64,000 nt of DNA from Ceratothoa steindachneri (GCA_963969495.1 OZ018321.1:68771035-68835034), one strand, 5' to 3'; positions 1 through 11,139 are shown, counted from the first letter of the stretch. Translations and numbers: made by a program. The notes: a model not told the origin generated them from the sequence alone.

Positions 1-345
1 ACCTAAGAAATTATATCTTTCGAAAGAGAATTTAAAACAACATAATGGGTCTAAATTTCGTTAGCATCGGCCAAATAGGTATGATGTTATTACCGAAACA
101 ATATATTTTCCTGGCTGACCTTGGGAGGACCCTGGCAATTATATCTTTCGAAATGTAAGGTAAAACAACATAAGGGTTTCAAATTCCGTTAGAATGCTCG
201 GAATAGTTATTGTCAAAATAAAATAATTCCCTGGATAACCTAATAGGACTTTGCCAATTGTATCATTCGAAATAGAATGTAAAACAACACAATGTTTTCA
301 AATTTCGTGAGAATTGGTTGAATTGTTACAATGTTATTAAAAAAA
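1..345 (+). repeat. Tandem ~120-bp satellite, three units
   Basis: Three head-to-tail units start near 1, 118 and 238. Each begins with a CCTTGGGAGGAC-like block, then TATCNTTCGAAA, GTAAAACAACATAA, AAATTTCGTTAGAAT and GATGTTATTGCC, and ends in TAATTCCCTGG. The units are diverged but collinear, with a period of about 120 bp. The third fades after about 345. The same unit recurs at 11140-11232 and 62120-62420, each time beside a pentamer array. No coding potential is seen. The tract runs off the left window edge, so the true array length is unknown. Confidence 0.78.
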
Positions 346-554
346 GAAAGCAAAACGTGGACCGACCAAGATAGTGAGATGTAGAGTCTCCCGCGACTAA
401 AAAGTCCCAACTTTCTAAAAGCTAAATAAAAAGCAGAACTAAAATATATTAAAGTATATATTTTTTTAATTAACATGGCTGGGCTTAACTTTTTGTCAGA
501 CTTCATTTATGGAATTGGATATGCGAAATATTGGTCACACCCTATTTGCATACT
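346..554. other. Unassigned AT-rich spacer
   Basis: About 200 bp between the satellite and the pentamer array. A short minus-strand reading frame crosses it, but it has no recognisable domain and overlaps the satellite. I see nothing assignable. Confidence 0.4.
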
Positions 555-2000
555 CCAGAATAGTATAGCATACTACATTATAGCATAATATAACATAACA
601 TATTATTGCATTGTGGAGCTTATCATAATACAGCATATGATAACATGGCATAGTATATTATAGCATAAAATAGTATAGTATAGCATGCATAGCAAACATA
701 GTATAGTAAAGTATAATTTAATATAGTATCTCTTAGCATAGTATAGCCTAACATAGAATATCCTAGTATAGTCTAGCATTGTCTATAATAGTATCACATT
801 TTATAGCATAGCCTAGTATAGTAGCCTGGCAATTCCTAGCTTACCGTAGGATAGCCTACCATAGTATTACCTCCACTAGAATAATAAAGCCTAGCATTGT
901 ATAGACTAGCCTAGATTGCCTAACATAGTAATTCCCACCTAGCCTAGAATAGTATATCATAGCATAGTAAAGTATAGCATGATATAACACAGTAGGATAT
1001 GCCATAGATAGCATACCATAGTATGGCCCAGCCTAGCATCGGATAGCATAATCTAGTCTAGCCTAGCTTAGTATAACAAAGTCTAGCCTATGATTCCCTA
1101 TAATAGTAGAACTTACCATACCATATATATCGTACCTAGCATAGTATAGCCTAGCCTTACATTGCATAGTTTAGTTTGGTATAGTATGAGTTAGCTTAGA
1201 CCTTTCTAGCCTAGCAGAGAATGTATAGTATGGCCTATCTTAGCCTAGAAACCATAGTAAATCCTAGCCTAACATAGCCTAGTACAGCCTAGCATATATA
1301 GGATAGTAAAGCTTACCATAGTATAGCATAGTATAGTTTATCATAGTATAGCCTATCCTAGAATAATTTAGTATAGCATAGCCTAACGTAGTATAGTTTA
1401 GAATAGTTTAACATAGTATGCCTAGCCTATCCTCGTATAGCCTAGGCTAGCTTAGCATTGCAAAGAATAGCCTTGTATAGCCCAACTTAGTATATCATAG
1501 CATGGAATTGCCTAGAATAGCATAGTATACCCTAGCCTATCTACCATAGACTAGTTTATCCTAATCTAGACAAACATAGTATATTATAAGCATAGTATTA
1601 CCTAGCCTAGCTTTGTATAAACTAGTCTAGCGTGGTATAGCTTAACATAGTATATCCTATCCTATTCCAGCATGGTATATCTTGCCATAGCACACCCAAC
1701 CATAGTCTAGCCTATGCTAGTTTAGCAGGGTACAATATAATCTAGCCTAGTCTAGCGTATTATAGTCAGGCATAGTCTTCCATAGCAAAGCACACCCTTG
1801 TATAGCCCAACTTAGTATATCATAGCATGGAATTGCCTAGAATAGCATAGTATACCCTAGCCTAGTATAGACTTGCATATATAGCCTAGCATACTATATA
1901 TTAGAATAACCTAGCTTAGTATGGCATACCTGAGCCTATCACACTGTATCCTAGCCTAGCTTATCAAAGTATGGCCTAACCTGCATAGCAGAGTATAACC
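555..2000. repeat. Degenerate pentamer array, consensus (A/C)TAG(C/T)
   Basis: Roughly 1.45 kb made almost entirely of 5-bp words ATAGC, ATAGT, CTAGC and CTAGT in phase. Point changes and small slips are spread throughout. No ORF survives because TAG recurs constantly. A ~70-bp segment starting at 1471 reappears at 1796, an offset of 325 bp, so larger segments have also been duplicated. Related arrays lie at 10563-11135, 62425-62487 and 63776-64000. The 5-bp period equals that of the arthropod TTAGG telomere repeat, but the consensus differs. Confidence 0.85.
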
Positions 2001-2086
2001 AAGTAGCTAATGATAATGTTAAGTAGCGTAGGTTTACCATGCAGGAACCTACCTGCTTTCTTTTGCAACACCTTTATTTATAGTAT

Positions 2087-4700
2087 ATGCTAATTGAATT
2101 TAACGTGAGTTATGGTAACGTGAAACAAATGATCTTCAATTATCTGATCATGTACATTTATCAACAGAGAAAGAATCCTGTTTTGGTGAATAAAGCGGAC
2201 AACTACGTGACAGCTCAAAGAAAAGATTCAAAAATAAATTGTTCAGTATTAGATGATGGTTCTTCATGCATCGGTTTTGAAGTTAAGACATTACTGGAGT
2301 GTTTTGCGGTGAATACTAAAAAGGTCAAGCAATCTGTTGTTGATAAGGTGATTGCAGATTTTATCCTAAGGTGTGCATCCCCTATAAACCATGGAGCAAC
2401 CAGCTTTTATGAGATTAATTAGAGTATGTATTAGCGTTACAGGTTAAGCTCTTATAACGACCGAATACTAAACCGTTCAAATCATTAAAATAAAGGAAGA
2501 CATATAGAAGAAACAGAGGTTAATATATTGCAATAATTGCATAAAATCCACATACATATATTCTTAAAGCGCGCTATCATTTATATGAAGATATTATTGA
2601 ATAAATTTTTTCATAAATAAGTAGTACAATTATTGATCGATTATATGTAGTTATCAGAGGAATTCCTATAGCGATGTATTTCGTTATAGTAGCAACACCT
2701 GTATATAATTTTGTCAAAACTAGCATGCCCGCCCGTCAAAAATGTAGGAAATAAAGCTTGATAATAAATATATTCCTAACAATACTGAAAGTCAATATTT
2801 TACTATGTGATTCTGAATATGAAGGACTAATAATATATTTATGAATTAATGTACAAGTCCTATATAGATTTAGGATATTTATATAGCTACATTTTATATA
2901 TAAAATTTTCTATGCATACCATATATTCTCATTTAACTGTGAAATTCAATTTCACTCACAATAATCACAAATTCTACTACCGCAGGTCTAAATTCTTTAG
3001 ATGATGTCATTTCAAGGCGGACGCTAGGCTCAAATCATATAGAAGAGAAAGTGCCAAGAGCTCTACTGAAGAATAAACTAGGCAGCACCTCTTACTTATG
3101 TCTTACTGCAGATATTTGGTCAACTCTTCGCCGTAGTTTTTTGGGCGTTAGAGTTCATTGGGTGTGTTAAGATTTTGCTCTTTCTGAAATATGGAATTGA
3201 AAATGTCTTTACAGTTAGGGAGTTATCAGCTCTTGGCTTAAAGCAGACCTATTTGTTGGTGGTTGTATCTCGATTATATTAATATGTAAAACTTATGGAA
3301 ATATTTATGACACAAACATTGGACTGTTATTTCATTTTTTTCAGCTTGAGAAAGCTGCTTTTGTCCGTCCCAAAGGAGTACTGGCATTCTGTCGCTTCAA
3401 AGGAAAACATAATTACATCAAGATTGCTGAACATATTAAGAATATCATTAATGAATACCATATCCCTCTGCAGAAAATCATGAGCACCGTCATTGATAAT
3501 GGCTCTAATTTTGTGAAACCGTTTAAGGAATTTGCAGTCACTGCTGCAAATGTGTCCACAGATTCAGAAGATGGAATCAGGGTAGGTGAGAAGATCAGGC
3601 TGAGCACGAGCTGGAGGATAGTTTCCTAATGAGAAGTGCATTAGATCAGGAAGAAGACCTTTCGTCTGACCCATGCAGCTTCAGCTTACCTAAGCATGTG
3701 CGCTGTGCTTCACACACATTAAGTCTCGACGCTACAACTGATGCAAAACAGGCACTGAAAATATTTCATTTGCAAATATCAATAATGCTGCGATGGGAAA
3801 ATGCATAGCATTATGGAACCAAAGCGGTAGTCCAAAATCAGCAGAGATAATCAAAACTGTTATCAACTGCTCATTAAAGGTGCCTGGCAATACAAGGTGG
3901 AACTCTCTATTTGATTCATTGTCATTACTTTTGAAAACACAATGACAAATTACATCAACTCATGACGTCCCTTGAACTTCCAATGTTCAGAAGTCACGAA
4001 ATTGAATTTCTTGGGAGCATGTCTCAGTTTTGGCTCCTATTGCAGTGGCAATTGATCGCTTAGAGGGACAACAAAACTGTTTTTAGGGAGAATTTCTACG
4101 TACCTTGCTCACTGTCGAGAAAACGCTGAAGAGCCTTCAGTCACGTTCTCTGAAATTTTGCCAACCTTTTCTAAGTGCAATCACTAAGGGCTTTGGGAAG
4201 CACTACCAATCTTATTTGACCTTGGCAAATGAAGCCAGCGTTACAGATGCCATTAGTTCATAAACAAGCTATCCATTCCTCAAACTCCCTCTGGTTAGTT
4301 ATCAGTATTTCATGTGGCAGTTCAAGCCACCAAGACTGTGTTAAAAATGTTATGATTCAAGTGATTGAGAATTTAGCAGAGGGACCCCAAGCTTAATAAC
4401 CTAGTGGTGTATGGGACAATGACGATTATTTTGGATTTACAAAACCCACTCAAACACGATCAACCGCAGATCTAGAATTGTTCAGTAACCTTCAGGATTC
4501 CAATAAAACACCAAAGTTTAGATAGATATCCAAACATAAAAACGTAATTTATTAAATACAACAACATCCTTCCGTCGTCAGCTCCTGTCAAACGGCTCTG
4601 CTCTTTAAGAGTATCGACCTTATCCATCGGAGTTCTTTATCTGACGAAACATTTCAGCAACTGATATTACTTAAATTTAATAATGATATGAATAGCTAAC
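2087..4700 (+). pseudogene. hAT-family transposase relic
   Basis: Transposase of a cut-and-paste hAT DNA transposon, broken by frameshifts. In order: an N-terminal part at 2087-2423 ending in a shifted EQPAFMRLI; VISRRTLG with LTADIWSTLRRSFLGVRVHW (about 3010-3165), the usual hAT catalytic-domain start; LAFCRFKGKHNY and STVIDNGSNFVKPFKEF (about 3385-3535); LPKHVRCASHTLSL (about 3690); NTRWNSLFDSL (about 3890); and the dimerisation domain with NILPSSAPVKRLCS and LSDETFQQLILLKF (4460-4690). At least five frame changes and several stops make it non-functional. The 560 bp at 2424-2985 that splits the N-terminus is an intron or an insertion. An LTR element begins 60 bp downstream. No terminal inverted repeats were found. 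The family call is firm; the exact ends are not. Confidence 0.85.
2424..2985 (+). other. Possible GT-AG intron or insertion inside the hAT gene
   Basis: Conserved hAT sequence stops at ...MRLIR, immediately before GTATGT at 2424, and resumes just after CTACTACCGCAG ending at 2985, giving a plausible donor and acceptor. Splicing exactly there would put the next exon one base out of frame, so a 1-bp indel must also be assumed. The interval is AT-rich with no ORF. Confidence 0.35.
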
Positions 4701-4759
4701 TGAAATTTCATTCTATGGAACTCTCTACTTTGTGTGTAGTACCTAAGACCAATTGTCAT

Positions 4760-5160
4760 TGTGGAAGCATAAAACTAAATACGCTGTTATCACACAGAAT
4801 TTTACTGGTCAAGCAGATTAACGCAGCTGTGTTTAACTTGGGGAGCTTTATCACCGTCTTCCCCCCAGTTTCATAACGCTGTCCGGCTTCAAGAGAGCTG
4901 CCGTGTCTATCTTACAACTTTTGGGGTAGACGGGAATCGCTCTCATTTCTCGTTCGCCTCGTCGATGCCCAAGATTATCAAAGTTCATGTTTTATTTATT
5001 TTTTTACTTACGAACCCGTTAAATTTCAATTCCCCCATTTAATTATTCTTACCGAGTTTGCCTAAGTTCGCTCAAAGTTATTTCAAGAATGTTGAACGAA
5101 TTTTCAACTTTTTTTCGACTATTTAATTGTGTGCTCGCAAGTCCATAAGTTTCCTCCTTT
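4760..5160 (+). repeat. 5' LTR of gypsy element 1 (internally deleted)
   Basis: Starts TGTGGAAGCAT at 4760, matching the 3' LTR start at 9220. Similarity is clear over about 230 bp (4760-4990 against 9220-9452) and includes the motif ACGCTGTTATCACAC. It then diverges; this copy is only about 400 bp, compared with about 940 bp for the 3' LTR, implying a deletion or rearrangement. The five bases before it, GTCAT (4755-4759), also follow the proposed 3' LTR end. A TGG at 5161 could start a primer-binding site, but the match is weak. Confidence 0.7.
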
Positions 5161-5401
5161 TGGTGCTAATCCTCGACTAAATCCCAAGCTGGATTAAGAG
5201 GACTGGAATTTTTAAATCCGATAGGGATTAAATTTTCGTTGTTGTGTTTCATATTGCTTTTTCTTTTGTGTGCATTTCTTTTCTGTGGGTAAATCTTAGT
5301 GGAATAAAAAAAAAAAAAAATAAAACTTCCACGAGAGCCCATATTCTGTGTCGTGTGTTCCGTGTACGTTTGAGCTGTTAGACGCACACATACTGTCAAG
5401 G

Positions 5402-6526
5402 ATGTCGTCTTTTGATAGATTCCTCAAACAAGGTCAAATCTTGGCATTAACAGGCAAGGATTTAATTGCCTCTATCTAAAACAAAGAAAGAAATAAAAAG
5501 GAAGAAAGAAGAGAGCAAAGTGTAGCAAAAGAAAGCAGAGAAAGAGAGGTAGAAGAAAGAAAAGAGCAATGAGAAGCAGAAGTTAGAGAAAGAACCCGTC
5601 AACATGAATACGGTAAGTTACCCTTATTCAAGGATAGAGAAGACTGCAATGCCTACCTCACCCACTTCGAAAATCTTTTCGAAGTGAATTCGTGAGACTT
5701 GCTCAGCAGTCATCTTCGGGAAATTTTCATATCTCTACCTGCTGAGGCCACCCTTAATTATTCGAATCTCAAGACCGAATTGCTATCAGCAATCAATATG
5801 AATCCTGATTTCTATCTGGCTAAGTTTCACTACTACCAATTCGGCTTCATTATTCAGAAAAACCTACTATTATGGCTGAAATCAGCTCAAGTAGGACCTG
5901 AATATGAGTTTCTGTTCGATTTCGTCTTACGTGATCAGATAATGACTGCGCTGCCATCCGACATCCGTGCATTAGTAAAAGATAGACGAGCGTCTACCTT
6001 TAAGGAATGCCTGGAAGAGGCGTATGTACAAGCATCCAGCCATAATCTGTATCCGAAGGACCCCAAGAAATCGCTTCCCCTATCTCCCAAGAGTAAGAGT
6101 AATTTCTCTAACTCCTCCCATAAAAATTCACCCCATTTTGTCGAATTAACTGGTCCCTCCAAACCTAGATTTTACTGCCCGCAAGAACTGAGGGATATAA
6201 AGCCTGTCCTAAATAATCCCTTACCATTCAATTACCCCCGGCGTCCCATCGTGTGTTTCACGTGCGGCGTGCCCGGACATGTAAAAGCCAACTGCCCCCA
6301 AAACTTTAACTTTCGCTCTTCCCTCATCCAACAAGTCCATCAAGTCAATGCTTCTCTCTCTCAACCACCTGCTAGCCCAATAACTCCAGCTTCTGCCCCG
6401 ACTAACGGTTCCCCAGGACATCCCGTCAACTTTTTATCTAATAAAAGCTCCCCTGTTGGGCTTGAATTTGAAAAAGGAACTGTGAACAGGTGCCTGGTGT
6501 CAACCCTATTGAGAGACACTGGGTGA
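5402..6526 (+). pseudogene. gag: gag of gypsy element 1
   Basis: Structural protein of a Ty3/gypsy retrotransposon. The frame opens with MSSFDRFLKQGQILAL at 5402 and runs to 6526, with three in-frame stops (near 5477, 5570 and 5693). After a Glu/Arg-rich coiled-coil-like stretch comes the gag core (HFENLFEVN, LRDQIMTALPSDIRALVKDR) and then a perfect CX2CX4HX4C zinc knuckle, CFTCGVPGHVKANC, at 6254-6295, which packages RNA in such elements. The C-terminus is Pro/Ser-rich. It leads in the same frame into a protease start (STLLRDTG) before a stop. The gag at 57060 is clearly related, with a similar core and spacing. The last 275 codons are open, so decay is moderate. Confidence 0.88.
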
Positions 6527-8115
6527 CCTGGTCATAGTGTCTGAAAAATTGCTTACACCAGTAAATCCCGACCAAGATAGGTATACGCCAACCGGTTTGC
6601 CGTGGTTCACTGCTACCTAGAATGCAAATACTTGACCGGTTGCCGCCCCCACTAAGTTCTGCGTTGTGCTGGTCGGCCAGAACCCACAGATCTCCCCTAA
6701 TCCTGTCGCCCAGCTCGTCTTTACGAAGGCTCAGGCCTTAAAAGAGATTGCAACCCCCTTACCTTTAGAAACTCCTTATGCCCCCGAATTTTCATCTATT
6801 CATACCAAGGAGTTCGCTCTTTTCTCCTGCCCCTGTGGGAAAAAGCCCATCAGGACAATCAAGTTTCTGATTGTGGCCCAAGTAAGGTTATATATCTCGT
6901 TAAAGATGACCTCCTTTATCGTTCTACCTCGATCGAGGACGGTGCTACGACTTGCTCCCTTTGCATCTCCCGTTCTCGCTTTCCTCAGGTTGTTCGCCTT
7001 CCTCATGATGGGTTATTGGCTGGCTATTTCAGCTCCAATAAAACGGTCCAGAGGATCTTTTTCTCTTTCTTTAGGCCCGGAGCTGACAAAGAGATTGCCG
7101 AATTTTGTCGATCCTGTGATATTTGCTAAAAAATGACGGAAAAAGGACGGACCGCACCTTCTTCCCTTCAAAAAACCACCATTATTTCTGAACCCTTTTT
7201 TAGAGTGGCTATTGACTTGATTGCCTCAATCGAGCTGAGGAGACTCTTATATCATTCTGCTCGTAGTCTTCGCTAAGGTTCTATGATGCAGTTCTCCTAA
7301 AAAGAATCGATAGCATAACGTGCGCGGAAAAATTAATAGCTATCTTTTCTCAAGTCAGCATCCCAAAAGAGATATTGTCTGACCGAGGCAAGCAATTTAC
7401 CTCTAAACTCATGGAGTACGTGGGAAAACTTCGAAATAAAACTTCTTTTCACAACCGCTTTCCACTCTGCAGCCAACGAAGTCTGCGATAAAGTAACCGG
7501 GACTCTGAAGAAGGTGTGCCACAATCAGCCTCAAGAGTACCATCGGTATCTGCCAGTCGCTTTCTTTGAGTGCAGTGAGATTCCTCATAGGACTTTAGGG
7601 TTCGCCCCGTTCAAACTCCTTTATGGGTGAAATGTCCAAGGCCCTATGAGTATTTTCAACGAATTACTCGCAAATCCCCGTCTCGATGAAGAAAGTAAAA
7701 CCTCGTATTCGTATGTATTGTACCTGAGAAATCGCTAAGAGGAATGCGCCGAGATCGCGTATAAAAATATGAATCTAAATTTGGAGAAATACCGGACTCA
7801 TTTTGACGTAAAGTCAAAAGATCGACTATTTGGACCCAGTTATGAGGTACGGTTGCTCCTCCCCACTGAGTCTAATAAGCTCCTTTCACAGTGGAAAGGC
7901 TTGTTCTCCGTTTTAGAAACAAGAGGCCCCATAGACTACCTCATTAAGACCCCCTCCGATAATAACTTATATCAGATAAACATGCTTAAGCGATACCACC
8001 GCTGCGTGTGTATCAATAACATAGTTGCACTTGACGAAGACGCGGTGATAGAAGCCGCTTACCCCCAACCCCGCTCCCGAGCCTCTCAATCTGATACAGA
8101 CAGTTTGCGTTGAGT
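6485..8115 (+). pseudogene. pol: Protease and integrase region of pol, gypsy element 1
   Basis: An aspartic protease start, with DTG at about 6515-6523, is followed by a broken linker. Integrase then reads in order. The zinc-binding domain (about 6860-7135) keeps CRSCDIC, but the second His of HHCC is replaced. The catalytic core has VAIDLIASIE (about 7210) and ILSDRGKQF (about 7375), carrying the first two Asp of DD(35)E; the expected Glu before KVTGTLKK is Asp (7487-7489). PHRTLGFAPFKLLYG follows near 7590. The C-terminal domain (7769-8020) ends LYQINMLKRYHR. Stops and frameshifts are frequent. In ordinary gypsy elements NMLKRYH-like tails end pol; here RT follows it. Confidence 0.85.
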
Positions 8116-8880
8116 CAGATAAAGAGTACCCCCTACTTTTTCTCTCCGGATCCAGTGAAGAAACCGTCCGGAACTCGCATTAAACCAACAATTTGAACTC
8201 CCGCAAAAGGCTCAAATGGCGTTGTCGTTTCCTTTGGATAATGTTTACTTTGCCGCAGGTACATGGGAACAACACCTAGTCACCCTTCGCTAACTCCTCA
8301 TGAGGGTTACGGGAACACGGATTGACCATTTGGCCTAGTAAATGTTATTTTACCTATAATTCCATTCGTTATTTAGGCTTTCATATCGGGTAAAACCAGA
8401 TGACCCCCTCATAGAGATAAAGCAAATGCTATTGCCAGCATGCGTCTTCCGAGTACAAAGAAACAGCTCTGCTCCTTTTTGGGATCCACTTCTTTCTCCC
8501 GGTGTTTGTCCCCAATTTTTCTGCCTTAGCTTCTGTAAATAGCGCCCTGTTAAAGAAGCAATCCAGAGATTCCCTCTGTGGAACTCCAAGGCATCCGCTC
8601 ACTTTGACAAACTTAAAGATAGGTTCACTCCTGCCCCCATCCTAAAATTTAAAATGTATTTATTGGGAAAAGAGTTCGTGATCGAAACGGATCACCACCT
8701 TTTGCATATTTAAAAAAATAGTAAAAGTCCAAACGGTAGACTAATGCTATGGAGTTTACTGTTGATGGAGTACCAATTTCGTATATTTTATATTAAAGGT
8801 TCCGAAAATTATATGGCCGACTGTCTTAGTAGGAACCCCATAGAGGAGGAGAAAGCTCCTCTTAAGATCGAGTCACCAAG
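8116..8880 (+). pseudogene. pol: Reverse transcriptase and RNase H region of pol, gypsy element 1 (downstream of integrase)
   Basis: A short linker after integrase (EETVRNSH, then LN-QF) leads directly into the RT palm: a decayed YXDD box reading PLDNV, then TWEQHLVTLR (about 8265) and, after a frameshift, KCYFTYNSIRYLGFHIG (about 8343-8390). The thumb/connection follows as RLPSTKKQLCSFLGSTSF (about 8446). RNase H keeps FVIETDH (about 8680), a Gly-Arg-Leu block, and ADCLSRNPIEEE (about 8818-8850), the typical end of the domain. RT fingers and part of RNase H are deleted. No integrase follows, and the polypurine tract and 3' LTR come about 330 bp later. Two other elements in the window show the same layout. 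Confidence 0.85.
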
Positions 8881-9206
8881 GGTGAGTACTCACAATTATA
8901 TATATTGTTAAGCCTTGTCACTCTGTATATATATTGCCTTTAATTATTTTTTCTTTTGTAATTAATTGTAATACTCACCATGTTTAATTTTGTATTGTTT
9001 TTCATATTATTACTTATCGTTAACTCCTAAGTTCACACACTCTCATATGATTTTATTTTTTTAGTGTTCGCGGCTATGGAGTCCGAGATTAAAGAACCCC
9101 TATTAGCTTGTATCCCGTCAAGGTAAACTGTTTTCTCCAATCCCTATCTCTCCCATTTGTGGAGATGACATTTTCCATCTCTTACATTTTTGTGAAATTT
9201 CATCTT

Positions 9207-9219
9207 AGGAAGGGAGGCA
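9207..9219 (+). promoter_or_regulatory. Polypurine tract of gypsy element 1
   Basis: AGGAAGGGAGGCA abuts the TGTGGAAG start of the 3' LTR at 9220. A purine run at this place primes plus-strand DNA synthesis in LTR elements. The position fits exactly, and no rival tract is nearby. Confidence 0.7.
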
Positions 9220-10163
9220 TGTGGAAGCATGCAAATCAATACGCCGTTATCACACAGAATTTCACTGGTCAATACAGATTAACGCAGCTTTGTTTAACTT
9301 GGGGTGCTTTATCACCATCTTCCCCCAAGTTTTATAACGCTGTCCCGCTTCAAGAGAGCGGCCGTGTCCACCTTTCCCCTTTTGGGGTAGAAGGAAATCA
9401 CTCTCATTTCCCGTTCGTCTCCTCGATGCCCAAGATTATCAAGGTTCATGTTTGCTTAAGGTGCGCCTGATATCCCTTGGGAATCTTGCTTAATTCCATT
9501 TGTCTCGTTGATGCCAAAGATTATCAAGGTTCATGATTGCATGAGCCGCTCCGATATCCCCTTTGGAGGCCATCCTGCGCGAATCCCTCTTCCGACAGTG
9601 GTTGTGGCTCCTATTTAAAGTGATGTCGGCAAATCCTCAGTAGATAGAGAGAACTCGAGCTTCTTGCCGTCCAGACCTTAGTATCTGTCTCCCGTAAAGT
9701 GATCCCCTTCCCCTTGGGATCTCGTTAGCAGATCATCTTCGTGTAATCCGCCCTAATCAGAGGAAGATTACGGAAACCTGTTTAGACTCCGGAAGATTAT
9801 CCTGGGTTTCTATTGTCTCACTACATTGGTTGAGACTTCCTGCCGTCCGCAGACGAATCTTGATTTTATAATTACTTTTCCCTGGATCCGAGGTAATCTC
9901 AGCCACTTTCGGAGTGTCTCTGGCCGCCTTCGCTTCGAGACCCCATCAACGAAGACTTGGCCATTGGTCTTCCATATCCCCAGTTCATCTTCCAGAAATA
10001 ACCAGGAGTCCTTTCCTCATAAGTCCCGCCTCTTCGTTCCCAGTCCTAAGAAGAATTACCCATTTGGTGTAACGCCTATAGACTTGCTAAATCTTTCATT
10101 CAATCTAACTTATTGGATCACTTATATATAATTTTCCCTGACCTAGTTCCCTTAATTTTGCCA
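9220..10163 (+). repeat. 3' LTR of gypsy element 1
   Basis: Begins TGTGGAAGCATGC; its first 230 bp match the 5' LTR. A ~82-bp internal duplication is visible: GATGCC(C/A)AAGATTATCAAGG occurs at about 9425 and 9508, each followed by a GATATCCC block. A TATA-like CTATTTAAAG lies near 9612. The proposed end is TTTTGCCA at 10163, followed by GTCAT (10164-10168), the same five bases that precede the 5' LTR, which fits a target-site duplication. The 3' boundary is inferred because the 5' LTR is too rearranged to confirm it. A 101-codon frame at 9826-10131 lies inside and is taken as non-coding. Confidence 0.65.
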
Positions 10164-10168
10164 GTCAT

Positions 10169-10562
10169 AATATTCTTTTGTCGTACTGATTATTATTTAG
10201 ATTTACATATTTATCTGTGCCCTTGTTCTTATTAATTGTATTAAAGTTTATTTTTGTAAAGGTGTTTATCTTTCGAATAACCCTTGAGACCTACCCGGCA
10301 AATGTATTCCCTTTTAAAAAGCCAACCTACAATATCGCACTCTAAGTAGAAGGTCCTTTGCCTTACTCCCAATTCAATTGTACCCGAGCGCAGTGCCGAA
10401 AGTGGCTGTTTGACGTATACTAGTAGTGTGTACCTTTAATGGATATTTTTTTGCTGTGATACCAATGGTCCTTATCAATTGTCATTATACTCGTATATCA
10501 TGTATTTGAAATGTATTTAAAAATGTATTTAAATACTTTAAATGTATTTAGTGCCCACCTTT
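10169..10562. other. AT-rich spacer, nothing assignable
   Basis: Lies between the proposed LTR end and the pentamer array. It contains short TTTAAATG near-repeats (ATGTATTTAAAA) around 10505-10550. No ORF or recognised element was seen. Confidence 0.4.
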
Positions 10563-11135
10563 GATAGTATATCATAGCATACCTGAACCTATCCTACCCT
10601 AGTTAGTATAGTATAGTATATTATAGTATTGCCTAGCCTAGACTAGATTATTAGTTCATAGCCTAGGGTTGCATAGCATGCATAACATAGCCTAGCCTAC
10701 CCTAGTAAAGCCTCGCTTATCCTAGCCTGTTATAGCGAAAACTAGCCTAGTGTAGTATATCATTTTATATCATAGCATAACCTAGTATACCATAGTTTAG
10801 CCTATCCTAGTATATCTTTCATGCCCTGCTTAGCATAACCTAGTATAGCATAACCTAGACTAGCATTAACTATCCTAGACATGTATAGCCTATACTATTA
10901 TACCCTAATCAAGCATAGCTTATTATTGTCTATCCTAACAGATGTACTATTGGCTATCCTATCATAGCATATTATAGCCTAAATTAGCATAGTATATTTT
11001 ACCCTTGTACATTATATCTTAGGATAGCTTAGCATAATATAGCTTAGCCTATAATATCCTGCCATAGCATAGCCTATTCTAGGCTTACCTAGCAGAGTAG
11101 AGCATATTATAGCTTAGACTAGTCTAGCAGAGTAT
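10563..11135. repeat. Second (A/C)TAG(C/T) pentamer array
   Basis: Same 5-bp words as the array at 555-2000, at similar divergence. It is followed within a few bases by a partial satellite unit (11140-11232), reproducing the pairing seen at the left edge but in the opposite order. Confidence 0.85.
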
Positions 11136-11139
11136 CGGC

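Noticed and set aside
555..2000. Pentamer array as a telomere
   Set aside because: The period equals TTAGG but the consensus is (A/C)TAG(C/T), internal copies exist, and it is too degenerate.
9826..10131. 101-codon frame inside the 3' LTR
   Set aside because: No domain; lies wholly in LTR sequence and is absent from the 5' LTR.
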